A stretch of DNA of 64,000 nucleotides, from contig NC_010571.1 of assembly GCF_000019965.1 (NCBI RefSeq), positions 5,031,001-5,095,000 on the forward strand, read 5' to 3'. Origin of the DNA: Opitutus terrae PB90-1. Its GTDB lineage: Bacteria; Verrucomicrobiota; Verrucomicrobiia; Opitutales; Opitutaceae. The notes below the pieces were generated by a model. The model made no database searches, was not told the origin of the DNA, and was given only the letters and a program-made list of their open reading frames with translations. A program made the position numbers and the translations under genes. This document shows, piece after piece, positions 31,609-40,206 of the stretch; within the stretch, counting starts at the first letter, position 1, and every line of letters begins with the position of its first letter.

Positions 31609-33387
31609 GTGACTCTCTCCATCGCCCTGCTCCTCGGCTTGATCGTCGTCGCGCTGGTGTTGTTTTCATTCGAGTGGGTGTCGAGCGACGTGGTCGCGCT
31701 CGGGCTGCTCCTTGCCCTCATCCTTACCGGACTGCTGCCCGTGAAGGAGGCCTTCGCCGGCTTCGGCAGCGAAACCGTGCTCATGATTTTCGCGCTGCTC
31801 GTGATGACCTCGGCCCTGGTGAAAACCGGCATGGTCGATCTCGTGGCGCAGGCGATTCTCCGTCACGCCGGCACGCGGTTCACCGCCCTGTTCGCCGTCA
31901 TCCTGCTCACCGTGGCCGGCCTGAGCGCCTTCATCAGCAACACCGCGGCCGCCGCGCTGTTTCTGCCGATCGTCCTCGGCTTGGCCGCCAAGGCGAAGGT
32001 CTCGCCCTCCCGCCTGCTGATGCCGGTCGCCTTCGCCTCGATCCTCACCAGTTCGGTGACGCTGATCAGCACCTCCACCAATCTCGTGGTCAGCGGACTT
32101 ATGACCCGGGCCGGGCTGGCGCCCTTGCGCATGTTTGAACTCGCGCCGGTCGGCATCCCGATCGCCGTCGTCGGCCTCGCCTACATGTTCTTCATCGGGC
32201 GCAAGCTCATCCCCGACCGCGCGCCCGCGAGCGGGTTGCTCGATCAATTCGGCGTCCGTTCCTACATCACCGAGGTGCTCGTGCTGCCCGATTCGCCGCT
32301 CGTCCACAAAACCCTCGCCGAATCCAACCTCGGTCGGGATCTGGACCTCGAGATCGTCCGGGTCCTGCGCAAGCCCGACGTCTCGCTCTGGCCCCGGCGC
32401 AACATGACGCTGCGCGCCGGCGACGTCCTGCTCGTCCGCGGCGCGCGGGAAGACGTGCTGAAGGTCAAGGATACCGCCGGCATCGAGATCCGGCCCGATG
32501 TGGAGCTGTCGGATCCCGATCTCCGCGCCGAAGACACGCAGCTCGTCGAGGCCCTGGTCGTGCCGCGCTCGCCCATGGTGGGTCGCACGCTCCGCCTGAT
32601 CGGCCTGCGCGAACGCTATCGCGTGCAGGTGCTCGCGATCAACCGCCATGGCCGCAACCTGCTCGAGAAACTCAGCCACACACTCCTGCGCGTGGGCGAC
32701 GTGCTGCTGGTGCAGGGCCGGCCGCAGGATCTCGCCCGCTTGTCCGAGGACAACATGGTGAGCGTCCTCAATGCGGTGAACGAGCGCCGCATCGACCGGC
32801 CCCGGGCCTGGCGCGCGACGATCATCTTCGCCGGCTCGCTGGCGCTGGCCACCTTCAGTGTTCTGCCCCTCCCGGTCGCCGTCCTGCTCGGCGCCTTCGC
32901 GATTTTCCTCACGCGCTGCATCTCCCCGACCGACGCGTATCGCGACATGGAGTGGCGTGCGGTCATCCTCATCGCCTGCATGCTCGCGCTGGGCGAGGCG
33001 ATGATGCGCACCGGCACCGCCACTTATCTGGCCCAGCACGTCGCCACGTGGACCGCCAACTTCTCCCCGGGCTGGCTGCTCGGCGGATTCTTCGTTCTCA
33101 CCGTCGCGCTCACCCAGCCCATGTCGAACCAGGCCGCCGCCGCCGTCCTGTTGCCGATCGCGGTCCAGACCGCGACGCATGCCGGACTGAACCCGCGCGC
33201 GTTCGCGATCATGATCGCGGTGGCCGCCAGCTGTTCGTATCTCACGCCACTCGAACCGGCGTGCTTGATGGTCTACGGTCCCGGGCACTATCGCTTCATC
33301 GATTTCGTGCGGGTCGGCGCCCCGCTCACTCTCCTCCTCTTCCTGATTGCGCTGGTCCTCGTTCCGCGCACCTGGCCGTTGCTGTAA
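31609..33387 (+). CDS. SLC13-family anion permease with two RCK_C (TrkA-C) domains
   Basis: This 592-residue transporter of the divalent anion:Na+ symporter superfamily starts at GTG 31609. The two membrane halves (about residues 1-200 and 395-592) carry the paired re-entrant motifs FISNTAAAALFLP (110-112 = SNT) and PMSNQAAAAVLLP. Between them are two RCK_C domains (about 215-295 and 300-385; GDVLLVRGAREDVL, GDVLLVQGRPQDLA), which in other members bind regulatory ligands. Sulfate, dicarboxylates or other anions are possible substrates. It diverges from the beta-propeller gene across about 107 bp, so the two may share control. Confidence 0.9.
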   Translation: MTLSIALLLGLIVVALVLFSFEWVSSDVVALGLLLALILTGLLPVKEAFAGFGSETVLMIFALLVMTSALVKTGMVDLVAQAILRHAGTRFTALFAVILLTVAGLSAFISNTAAAALFLPIVLGLAAKAKVSPSRLLMPVAFASILTSSVTLISTSTNLVVSGLMTRAGLAPLRMFELAPVGIPIAVVGLAYMFFIGRKLIPDRAPASGLLDQFGVRSYITEVLVLPDSPLVHKTLAESNLGRDLDLEIVRVLRKPDVSLWPRRNMTLRAGDVLLVRGAREDVLKVKDTAGIEIRPDVELSDPDLRAEDTQLVEALVVPRSPMVGRTLRLIGLRERYRVQVLAINRHGRNLLEKLSHTLLRVGDVLLVQGRPQDLARLSEDNMVSVLNAVNERRIDRPRAWRATIIFAGSLALATFSVLPLPVAVLLGAFAIFLTRCISPTDAYRDMEWRAVILIACMLALGEAMMRTGTATYLAQHVATWTANFSPGWLLGGFFVLTVALTQPMSNQAAAAVLLPIAVQTATHAGLNPRAFAIMIAVAASCSYLTPLEPACLMVYGPGHYRFIDFVRVGAPLTLLLFLIALVLVPRTWPLL

Positions 33388-33486
33388 ACTTGCCACTCAG
33401 GTCCGCCGCCGTGGCGACGCACCGGATTCTACGCCACTGCCCCGTCCGAACCGGCTCCGGCCCCACGGGTCCACCGTCCCGGCCGC

Positions 33487-34398
33487 ATGAACGCCATTCT
33501 CATACTCAACCCTCAGGCGGGCGCTCTCGCCCATGGCGCCGGGGATGCAGCCAGCCCGATCAAGCTGCACGATGCCTTCGCCGCCGCCGGGGTCGACGTG
33601 GCGCTTCGGCCGGTCAACGGCGATGAACTGGGCGCGACCGTGGCGGCGGCGGTCGCGCAGAAACCGGAGGCCATTTTTGTCGGCGGGGGCGACGGCACGA
33701 TCAGCGCTGCCGCGGCGCATCTGGTTGATACGGGCGTGCCGCTCGGGGTGCTGCCGCTAGGCACGCTAAACCACTTCGCCCGCGATCTCGGCGTCCCCAC
33801 GCCGTGGCGCGAAGCGGTCGTGGCGCTCGCGTGCGGACAGGTGCGCCACGTTGACGTGGGCGAAGTCAACGGCCGGATTTTCATCAATAACTGCTCGATC
33901 GGCTCCTACGCCGAGGCGGTGCGGCGGCGCGACGCGCTCCGTTCGGATCGCGGCCACGGCAAATGGCGCGCGATGCTCCTGGCCAGCTTCAGCGTGTTTC
34001 GCGAACTCCGGCGCATTCGTCTGCACCTCAATCTCCCCCACCAGGCGCTCGATCTGCGCACGCCGTTCCTCCTCGTGGCAAACAACCGCTACTCGGGTCA
34101 CGTGCTCGAGTCGTCGTTGCGCGATCGCCTCGACCAGGGGCAGCTCTGGTTCTACAGCACCCGCGCGCGCGGCCGCGCCGACGTGCTGCGGTTGGTCTGG
34201 CAAACGCTCGTGCGCGAACTCGACGACGCCGATGCGCTCGACGTGCAGGCCGCCTCGACCGCGGTGCTCTCCTCGCCTCAGGCATCGCTGCCCGTCGCCG
34301 CCGACGGCGAACTCCTCACGCTGCACCCGCCGCTGCAGTTGCGTATTCGCCCGGGCGCGCTGAGCGTGCTGGCACCTGCCCCCGCGGGGACCGGATGA
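33487..34398 (+). CDS. Diacylglycerol/lipid kinase family protein (YegS-like)
   Basis: This 303-residue cytoplasmic kinase has the DAGK catalytic fold. The start ILILNPQAGALA is the conserved NP-x-(S/A)G opening, VGGGDGTISAAAAHLVDTG holds the nucleotide-binding GGGDGT (66-71), and LGTLNHFARDLGVP completes the signature. It phosphorylates a lipid hydroxyl such as diacylglycerol, phosphatidylglycerol or a sphingoid base; which one is not predictable. Its stop overlaps the metallophosphoesterase start (ATGA), so the two are translationally coupled, suggesting a lipid-phosphate turnover module. Confidence 0.9.
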   Translation: MNAILILNPQAGALAHGAGDAASPIKLHDAFAAAGVDVALRPVNGDELGATVAAAVAQKPEAIFVGGGDGTISAAAAHLVDTGVPLGVLPLGTLNHFARDLGVPTPWREAVVALACGQVRHVDVGEVNGRIFINNCSIGSYAEAVRRRDALRSDRGHGKWRAMLLASFSVFRELRRIRLHLNLPHQALDLRTPFLLVANNRYSGHVLESSLRDRLDQGQLWFYSTRARGRADVLRLVWQTLVRELDDADALDVQAASTAVLSSPQASLPVAADGELLTLHPPLQLRIRPGALSVLAPAPAGTG

Positions 34399-35198
34399 GA
34401 ACGATCGCGCATCTCTCCGATCTGCATTTCGGCACGGAGATCCTCGCCGTCGTCGACGGGCTGGCGCACGAGTTGCACACCCGCCTGCCGTCGCTGGTGG
34501 TGATCAGCGGCGATCTCACGCAACGCGCCCGCCGAGCCCAGTTCGCCGCCGCTCGTAGCTTCCTCGCGCGCTTGCCTCGCCCCCAGCTGATCGTGCCGGG
34601 CAATCACGACGTTCCGCTCTACGATCTCGCGCGGCGGTTCTTCGCGCCGCTCGCGCGTTACCGCCACTACATCTGCGCGGAATTGAATCCGCTCCACTGC
34701 GACGCGGAGGTATGTGCCATCGGACTCAACACCGCGCGCTCACTCACCTGGAAAAGCGGACGCATCTCCGCCGCGCAGATCGCCCGGCTGCGCGCGCATC
34801 TCCAACACGCCGGCCCGCGGCTGAAGGTGATCGTCACGCATCACCCCTTCGTGCCGCCACCCGACGACGTCGGGATCAAGCTCGTCGGTCGCGCCGGCCT
34901 CGCAATTCCGCTCTTCGACGCGCATCAGGCGGACCTGCTTCTCGCCGGACACCTCCATCGCGGTTACGCGGCCGACATCCGCGCCCACTACCAGCTGGCG
35001 CGCCGCTCGGTGCTCGCCGCCCAGGCCGGCACCGCCACGTCGGGTCGGACCCGGCACGAACCGAATGCGTATAACTGGATCCAGCTCGAGGCGGAGCGGA
35101 TCACGATCGAGGTGCGTTCGTGGAGCGGCCGTGGATTCACGACGTTGCGCACGGCGCGTTACGCGCGATCGCCCGAGGGCTGGACGCCGGAGCCGTGA
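34395..35198 (+). CDS. Calcineurin-like metallophosphoesterase
   Basis: This 267-residue enzyme has the ordered metal-binding motifs of the family: AHLSDLHFG (D-x-H), VISGDLTQRA (G-D), VPGNHDVPL (G-N-H-D), THHPFVPP (H) and LLAGHLHRGY (G-H-x-H). The His, Asp and Asn ligands are complete, so it should be an active dimetal phosphohydrolase or phosphodiesterase. It is coupled to the upstream lipid kinase by a 4-bp overlap, so a lipid phosphate or nucleotide-lipid substrate is a reasonable guess. No signal peptide, hence cytoplasmic. Confidence 0.92.
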   Translation: MRTIAHLSDLHFGTEILAVVDGLAHELHTRLPSLVVISGDLTQRARRAQFAAARSFLARLPRPQLIVPGNHDVPLYDLARRFFAPLARYRHYICAELNPLHCDAEVCAIGLNTARSLTWKSGRISAAQIARLRAHLQHAGPRLKVIVTHHPFVPPPDDVGIKLVGRAGLAIPLFDAHQADLLLAGHLHRGYAADIRAHYQLARRSVLAAQAGTATSGRTRHEPNAYNWIQLEAERITIEVRSWSGRGFTTLRTARYARSPEGWTPEP

Positions 35199-35287
35199 GG
35201 CCTTTCCGTCGACCGGCGCGAGTGAGCGGCGGCGGGCTCGCGCACTCGACACTCCGCGGCGCGCCGTGCAGCGTTTTGCCGTTACCC

Positions 35288-35719
35288 ATGAACGAACTGC
35301 CCGATTGCTTTTACTGCCGCAAAGATCAGCGGCTGCACGATCTCATGATCGAAATCGCGCCGCTGCGCGTTTCGACGCTCTACCTGTTCAAGGAGCAGAC
35401 GTATCGTGGCCGCTGCGTGCTGGCGGCGCGGCAGCACGTGAACGAGTGGTTCGAGCTGCCGGAAGCGGAGCTCGCGCTCTTCGCCCAGGATATCGCGCGC
35501 GCGGCGCGCGCGATCAAAGCCGCGACCGGCGCGGCGAAAATCAATTACGGTGCCTACTCGGACAAGCTGCCGCACCTGCACGTGCACCTCGTGCCGAAGT
35601 ATCCGAACGGCCCGACGTGGGGCTCAACCTTCACGATGATGCCCGACCCGAAGGTGCTGCTCGGCGCGGCGGAATACGCGGAACTAAGCGCCAAGATCTC
35701 CCGCGCTCTCGCCTTGTAG
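35288..35719 (+). CDS. HIT family protein
   Basis: This 143-residue histidine-triad protein contains the triad LPHLHVHLVPKY (H-x-H-x-H-x-x), with its usual preceding Asn/Ser-bearing strand (INYGAYSD). CFYCRK at the N-terminus gives a CxxC likely to bind zinc. Family members hydrolyse nucleotide phosphoramidates or dinucleoside polyphosphates. It is slightly longer than minimal Hint proteins at the C-terminus. It lies 89 bp after the phosphoesterase gene on the same strand. Confidence 0.88.
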   Translation: MNELPDCFYCRKDQRLHDLMIEIAPLRVSTLYLFKEQTYRGRCVLAARQHVNEWFELPEAELALFAQDIARAARAIKAATGAAKINYGAYSDKLPHLHVHLVPKYPNGPTWGSTFTMMPDPKVLLGAAEYAELSAKISRALAL

Positions 35720-35725
35720 CCGGGG

Positions 35726-35760
35726 TCGCTCTGGACTCTCAGCTCTCCGCTCTGGGCTTT
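35726..35760. repeat. CTCT heptad array after the HIT gene
   Basis: Five consecutive 7-bp units of the form NNNCTCT (last one NNNCTTT) run from 35726 to 35760. Bases 1-3 vary while CTCT is held in phase. The array ends six bases before the stop codon of the convergent GH43 gene. The same class is seen at 57759-57793. Confidence 0.5.
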
Positions 35761-35766
35761 CGACCG

Positions 35767-36738
35767 CTACTTCGCTCCGCCAACTTTCTGCGGACTCGTC
35801 GTCGGGCCGAGACAGCGCGGCCCGTCCGGTGTAAACACGAGCGGGTCGATGCATAGCCGCCGCGCAGTTTGGGCGGCATCCCAGGCGTGGTAGACCACCC
35901 ACTGGCTCTCGCCGTCGGGCCCGTGCACGACGCTGTTGTGCCCCGGCCCCAGCACTTGCCCGGGAACGCCGCGGAGCACCGCCGGGCCTGAGTGACTCCA
36001 CTCGTCGCACCACGGCCCGAGCGGATGATCCGCGACCGCGTAGCTGACGCCGTAGTCAGCCGTTTCCCAACGTCCGCCCGAATAGAAGCAATAGTAGCGC
36101 CCCGCGTGCGGCACGACGAAGGGGCCCTCCACCGTGTGCCACGCCTCCCACACGCGATCATACCAGCGCCGCTGACGCTGAAAAATCTGCCAGTCACTCG
36201 TCGCCCGCACGACGACCTGCGCGGGGCCGGCGATGCTCAGCATATCATCACCGAGTGGCACCACCGCCGTGCCCGTCCCCACCCGCTCGTCGAAATAGTC
36301 CTTCGCAAAAAAGAGATACCAGCGGCCATCGCGTGGATCCCGGAATGGACTCGCGTCGATCGAGAACGGCTCATCGGGAAACAAATCGCGGCCCGCATCG
36401 CGGAACGGCCCCGCGGGATGTTCCGCCACCGCGACGCGCAGCCGCATGTCCGCCGCGTAGTAGAGGTAAAAACGCCCATCACGCTCGGCCACCTCGGGCG
36501 CCCAGTACGCCACCGGTTTCGTGGACGTCAGCGGCTCTAGCGCGCCGCCGACCAGCGTCCAGTTCACCAGGTCACGCGACCGCAACACGGGGAACACGCG
36601 GCCGTCCGACTGTCGGCCATCGCCCGCATCCGAGCCGGTGCCATAAGCGAAATATTCGTCGCCCGTCCGCAGCACGAACGGGTCCGCAAAATATCCCGGC
36701 CAAACTGGATTCTGGTACGTGAGTGGGAGCGCGCTCAT
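35767..36738 (-). CDS. Glycoside hydrolase family 43 enzyme
   Basis: This 323-residue five-bladed β-propeller hydrolase is of the GH43 type, acting on arabinose- or xylose-containing glycans. The three catalytic acids are visible in order: Asp in YFADPFVLR (general base), Asp in FSIDASPFRD (pKa modulator) and Glu in TVEGPFVV (general acid). There is no signal peptide, so it is cytoplasmic and would act on imported oligosaccharides, or export is atypical. Start at the ATG ending at 36738. The specific activity (β-xylosidase, α-arabinofuranosidase and others) is not assignable by eye. Confidence 0.9.
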   Translation of the reverse strand: MSALPLTYQNPVWPGYFADPFVLRTGDEYFAYGTGSDAGDGRQSDGRVFPVLRSRDLVNWTLVGGALEPLTSTKPVAYWAPEVAERDGRFYLYYAADMRLRVAVAEHPAGPFRDAGRDLFPDEPFSIDASPFRDPRDGRWYLFFAKDYFDERVGTGTAVVPLGDDMLSIAGPAQVVVRATSDWQIFQRQRRWYDRVWEAWHTVEGPFVVPHAGRYYCFYSGGRWETADYGVSYAVADHPLGPWCDEWSHSGPAVLRGVPGQVLGPGHNSVVHGPDGESQWVVYHAWDAAQTARRLCIDPLVFTPDGPRCLGPTTSPQKVGGAK

Positions 36739-36852
36739 GCCGGCACACGCTCCCTCGCCGCGGGATTCCCGCAAGCGGGGACGTAGCATTGTAGGAGCAG
36801 GTTCAGGCCGCGAAACAAACCTGCGACGCTAGCAAGGACTGCGCTCCCTTTT

Positions 36853-36919
36853 TAGGGCGGGGTCGCCTGACCTCGCCGGTCGACACAAAATCGCGGGGGG
36901 GTCGGGCGACCCCGCCCTA
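36853..36919. repeat. REP-like inverted repeat with TAGGGCGGGGTCGCC arms
   Basis: TAGGGCGGGGTCGCC (36853-36867) is inverted at 36905-36919, with a 37-bp interior. The arm wording (TAGGGCGRGG) recurs near 1336 and as a variant near 37708, always in gene junctions. This suggests a dispersed palindromic element family. Nothing else occupies the 208-bp gap. Confidence 0.55.
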
Positions 36920-36946
36920 CCGCCATCGAACTCGCGGCGGTGATCG

Positions 36947-37633
36947 TTACGCTTCGAACGGCGCCACCGTCAGCGACTGTCCGTTGTCCTTCGCTCCGAG
37001 TTGCAGCAGGAATGGCGCGGCCACCTTCGCCCACGCCTCGGCCTTCGGATAAGTCCCCGCATCCTCGCCCCACGCCGAGCGGAGCATGTCGGTGTCGATC
37101 ACGCCGGGATTCAGCGCCACCGCCGCCATGCCTTTCGGCAGTTCCTGCGCCAGCGCCTTCGTCAGCCCTTCGATGGCAAACTTGGACGCGCAATACGGCG
37201 CCACCTGCGGCGACGTGCTGCGCCCCCAACCCGAGCTGAAATTCACGATCACGCCTTGCTTCCGCGCGACCATCGCCGGCACGAAATGCCGGATCATGTT
37301 CGCCACGCCGCGCACATTCACGTCGAGCACCTTCGCGAACTCGCGGTCCTCAATCTCCCACAGCGGCGCCAGCCGGTTCATCACGCCCGCGTTGTTGATC
37401 AGCAGGTCGGGCGCGGCCTCGTTCTCGAGCACTTTCGCCGCCCAGATCGCCACCTTCGTGTCTTGCGCCACGTCCACCGCGGAAAAATCGTGCGGCGCCT
37501 GATGCGCCATCCGCAGGTCGAAGATCGCCTCGCCGCCGCGGCCGCAACCGATCACAGCGTGCCCGCCGCGAATGAACTCCTCCGCCAGCGCCCGGCCCAG
37601 CCCGCGCGTCGCCCCGGTGATCACGATCTTCAT
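36947..37633 (-). CDS. Short-chain dehydrogenase/reductase
   Basis: This 228-residue NAD(P)-dependent oxidoreductase is of the classical SDR family. MKIVITGATRGLGRAL provides the TG-x3-G-x-G cofactor loop, LLINNAGVM the NNAG strand, and NFSSGWGR plus the Y-x3-K active site APYCASKFAIEG with its Tyr and Lys. NPGVIDTDML closes the motif set. The N-terminal loop lacks a clear acidic specificity residue, so cofactor choice (NADH or NADPH) is open. The substrate is unknown. Confidence 0.92.
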   Translation of the reverse strand: MKIVITGATRGLGRALAEEFIRGGHAVIGCGRGGEAIFDLRMAHQAPHDFSAVDVAQDTKVAIWAAKVLENEAAPDLLINNAGVMNRLAPLWEIEDREFAKVLDVNVRGVANMIRHFVPAMVARKQGVIVNFSSGWGRSTSPQVAPYCASKFAIEGLTKALAQELPKGMAAVALNPGVIDTDMLRSAWGEDAGTYPKAEAWAKVAAPFLLQLGAKDNGQSLTVAPFEA

Positions 37634-37753
37634 GCGGGAACAGCTACCGGTCTGTCGGCGGACCGCCACTCCGAAATCGAGACTCCGTTCCGCTCACTCA
37701 GCCCATGTAGGGGGGCTCCCGCCCCCGCCACCGCGCAATCGTGGGTTCCCCTC

Positions 37754-37775
37754 GGCGGGATCAGGAGATCCCGCC
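37754..37775. terminator. 9+4+9 perfect hairpin downstream of exbD
   Basis: GGCGGGATC and GATCCCGCC flank AGGA. On the minus strand it lies nine bases after the exbD stop, well placed to end the exbB-exbD transcript, but no U-tract follows. It sits inside a larger imperfect repeat (CATGTAGGGG near 37704 against CCCCACATG ending at 37782), so it may be a REP-type element doing double duty. Confidence 0.45.
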
Positions 37776-37783
37776 CCACATGC

Positions 37784-38185
37784 CTACCGGCTCTGCAGGC
37801 TGAACTTGTTCAGCCCGGTCTTGCGGCAGGCATCCATCACGAACGCCAGCCGCTTCAACGGCGTCGTCTCGTCCGCCTTGATCAGCACCGGGATGTCCTT
37901 GTCGACGCTCTTCACCTGCTGCAGCAGCGCGGTGAGTTCTTCATCCGACACGGGCTTCCCGTTGAACGAAATCACGCTCTCCTTGTTGATCGCGATCGTC
38001 ACCGTGCCCTTGAACTCGTTTTTGCCCGCAGTCTCAACCTTCGGCAGCGTGATGTTCAGCGTCGCCGCCGACTTGAACTGCATCGTGACGAACGCGAAAA
38101 AAATCAGCATCACGAGCACGTCGATCAACGGCACGAGATTCATTTCCGGCCGCCGCCGGCGGCGCTGACGCAGGCTGCTGCTCAT
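37784..38185 (-). CDS. exbD: ExbD/TolR biopolymer transport protein
   Basis: This 133-residue inner-membrane protein has an Arg-rich N-terminus, then PEMNLVPLIDVLVMLIFFAFV. This is the single transmembrane helix with the essential Asp of ExbD/TolR that faces the proton channel. The periplasmic domain runs from about residue 45 and includes VPVLIKADETTPLKRLAFVM. It pairs with the ExbB/TolQ homologue whose gene overlaps it by 4 bp. No TonB gene is in the window, so whether this unit energises TonB or Tol is undecided. Confidence 0.92.
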   Translation of the reverse strand: MSSSLRQRRRRRPEMNLVPLIDVLVMLIFFAFVTMQFKSAATLNITLPKVETAGKNEFKGTVTIAINKESVISFNGKPVSDEELTALLQQVKSVDKDIPVLIKADETTPLKRLAFVMDACRKTGLNKFSLQSR

Positions 38186-38772
38186 GACCGGCCGCGCTGC
38201 AGAATCCGCTCGAGCAACACGTCCAGTTGCGCCGCGTAGTTCTCGATCCGCCGCTGCAGGTAGCCGCTGCCCACCAGCGAGGGAATCGCGATCACCAACC
38301 CGATCACCGTCGCGGAAAGCGCGAGCGCCACGCCTTGGGTGAATGCCACCGGATCAGGCAGCCCCGTTTCCGGGGAAATCTGGGAAAACACCTGCAACAA
38401 ACCCGTCACCGTGCCGGTGAGCCCGATCAGCGGCGCCGCAGCATAGATCACGTCCAGATATGGCACGCCGCGTTCCATCCGGTTGATCTCAAGCCGCGCG
38501 AAGGCCTTCACCGCGTCCTCGTCGTTCTTGTGCTGCTCCGCGAACGCCACGATCCGCGAGAGGACCGTGTGCTTGCCGCCAATCAATGGCCGACCGCCCA
38601 CCACCGCGTCGACCAGATCCTCCGGCATCACCGCCGCGCGGCGCAACGCATAGGACCGCTCGCAAACGATGAAGACCATGACCAGCGAGCAGAGCAAAAG
38701 CGGCCAGATCAGGACACCGGCGCCTTTGATGACATTGGCGACGTTCAGGACCTCGGTGATGGCGAGAAACAT
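38182..38772 (-). CDS. exbB: ExbB/TolQ/MotA proton channel family protein
   Basis: This 196-residue protein has three transmembrane segments: residues about 17-35 (VLIWPLLLCSLVMVFIVCE), 103-125 and 148-168. The family core is complete: LIGLTGTVTGLLQVFSQIS and ALSATVIGLVIAIPSL. Start at the ATG ending at 38772; longer upstream starts would add a basic, Cys-rich extension unlike the family. Its stop overlaps the exbD start. It forms the ExbB-ExbD motor that uses proton-motive force. Confidence 0.92.
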   Translation of the reverse strand: MFLAITEVLNVANVIKGAGVLIWPLLLCSLVMVFIVCERSYALRRAAVMPEDLVDAVVGGRPLIGGKHTVLSRIVAFAEQHKNDEDAVKAFARLEINRMERGVPYLDVIYAAAPLIGLTGTVTGLLQVFSQISPETGLPDPVAFTQGVALALSATVIGLVIAIPSLVGSGYLQRRIENYAAQLDVLLERILQRGRS

Positions 38773-39103
38773 AGGTGAAGAGGTGCACGTTGTGACGTGC
38801 AGCGGGAACAAATGTTCAAGAAAAACGGGCAAGTCCATGTCGCGCTGCGCGCCGCATTGCAAGCGTCGGCTGGACCGGCGGCTTGCGCCAGTCGACGCAC
38901 CGCCGCCGCAATAACGAATCCGAGGTGCGGTGACACGGATGGTAACAACGCTCACGTGCCTGCCACCGCGGGGAGGTTGTCACGCCTTTTCTAACCACCC
39001 TCTCGAAGGCAGGAAGGGTATTTCGCTGCCCGCCGGGAGCCCGTCAAACGCTCACGGAGTGACCGCCCTACCTTGGCTGGATCGGGCAGAAGCACTGACA
39101 GCT
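38773..39103. other. 331-bp intergenic region between exbB and opcA
   Basis: Both flanking genes are on the minus strand, so this is the opcA 3' region and the exbB promoter region. I see no gene, no strong palindrome and no heptad array. The frames crossing it are Arg/Ala-rich shadows. A promoter for exbBD is expected but no clear -35/-10 pair stands out. Confidence 0.5.
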
Positions 39104-40087
39104 CTAGAAGAACATCGCCTCGCTCAGGGCGAGTTCCGGGCTGAGCAATCCGGCCGGCGCCGGCAACGTCGTCCGGCCCGTGCCGAAATCGGCTTCAAAC
39201 AACGCGTGGCCCGCGGCCAGATCGCCGTTCCAACGGAAATATTTCCCCGGGCTCGCGTACTCGAAGCGCACGCCGAGCGTGTGTGCGGGCGCCTTCGCGT
39301 CTGAGAACGGCAGCTTCGCCACGTCGGCTCCGCAGGCTTCCAACCGCTGCCGCAACCAGCCCATCGTTTCACATGCCTCCGCGCCCAGCCCAGGCGCGTG
39401 CAGCACCACCACCCGGGTCAGGTCCGCCACCAGGTTCTCCGCCGGAAACCGCGCGAGAAACTGGCCCACCGTCTGCCGCACCGGCAGCAAGCGCGCATCC
39501 ACCAGATCGCGCAGGCTCTCCGGCTTGGGCCACGGATAGACGAACGTGTCGAACGGCGCGATCGCACTGTCGATCAGCACGCGTTTGGCCCGCGTCAGCA
39601 GATACGTGTAGTCCGCGAGCCGCTTGCAGTCGGAAAACCGATGCGGCCAGTAGTACAGCGGCAGATCCGTCGAGAGACACACGGACACTTGGTTCTCCAA
39701 ATACTGCCGCGCCACCATCGGATAGCTGAGCATCACGAACTCGACGCAGCGCGTGTCGTCCTTCGATTTGCCCAGGAAACACTCGCCGTAAATCTTCGCC
39801 CGCATCTCGGTCGCGCCCTGGTCGTGCCGCAGCGGACACAGCATCACCACGCGGCTCGGATAACGCTGCGAGAACCGCAGCAGTGTCTGAAACTGCGCCA
39901 CCGCATCCTCCGTCGTCGTGTTGAATCCGAGATGCAGCACGAAGTTGACCTGCGTCGCCTTGACATCCTCCGCGTTGGGTCCGCCGCGCCCCTCCGCCGC
40001 GGCGCGGTCCCACATATCCGTCAGGCTGCGGGAAATCGCACCGACCGGCACCTCGATCCCCGGCAAGGCATTGAAAACTTCAGGCAT
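39104..40087 (-). CDS. opcA: Glucose-6-phosphate dehydrogenase assembly protein OpcA
   Basis: This 327-residue protein is of the OpcA family, the redox-responsive activator of Zwf best known from cyanobacteria and actinobacteria. Visible features are the N-terminal NFVLHLGFNTTTEDAV, the central RVVMLCPLRHDQGATEM, and the block STDLPLYYWPHRFSD typical of OpcA. Several cysteines are spread along the chain (for example MLCPLR, GECFLG, TRCVEF, DCKRL). It lies just downstream of zwf on the same strand, separated by 119 bp that contain a heptad array, strongly supporting the pairing. Confidence 0.9.
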   Translation of the reverse strand: MPEVFNALPGIEVPVGAISRSLTDMWDRAAAEGRGGPNAEDVKATQVNFVLHLGFNTTTEDAVAQFQTLLRFSQRYPSRVVMLCPLRHDQGATEMRAKIYGECFLGKSKDDTRCVEFVMLSYPMVARQYLENQVSVCLSTDLPLYYWPHRFSDCKRLADYTYLLTRAKRVLIDSAIAPFDTFVYPWPKPESLRDLVDARLLPVRQTVGQFLARFPAENLVADLTRVVVLHAPGLGAEACETMGWLRQRLEACGADVAKLPFSDAKAPAHTLGVRFEYASPGKYFRWNGDLAAGHALFEADFGTGRTTLPAPAGLLSPELALSEAMFF

Positions 40088-40094
40088 GGTTCGA

Positions 40095-40187
40095 AAGTAA
40101 CAAGTGGGAAGTCACAAGTAGCAAGAGGTGCACTCGGTCCGGTTCACGCTCCAAGTCTTGAGCCTCGCTACTTGGTCCTTGGTTCTT
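40095..40187. repeat. Inverted heptad array between zwf and opcA
   Basis: Units of 7 bp beginning AAGT (AAGTAAC, AAGTGGG, AAGTCAC, AAGTAGC, then AAGA) run from 40095 to 40129. After a spacer of about 37 bp, three units ending in CTT (GCTACTT, GGTCCTT, GGTTCTT) run from 40167 to 40187. This is the same design as 22601-22680 with a longer core, and it starts seven bases upstream of the opcA start codon. Confidence 0.55.
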
Positions 40188-40206
40188 GCGCGGCCCCGCC
40201 GCGTTT

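Noticed and set aside
38795-38955. Longer N-terminus for ExbB
   Set aside because: The extension is basic and Cys-rich and lies before the normal ExbB start, which begins MFLAITEV at 38772.
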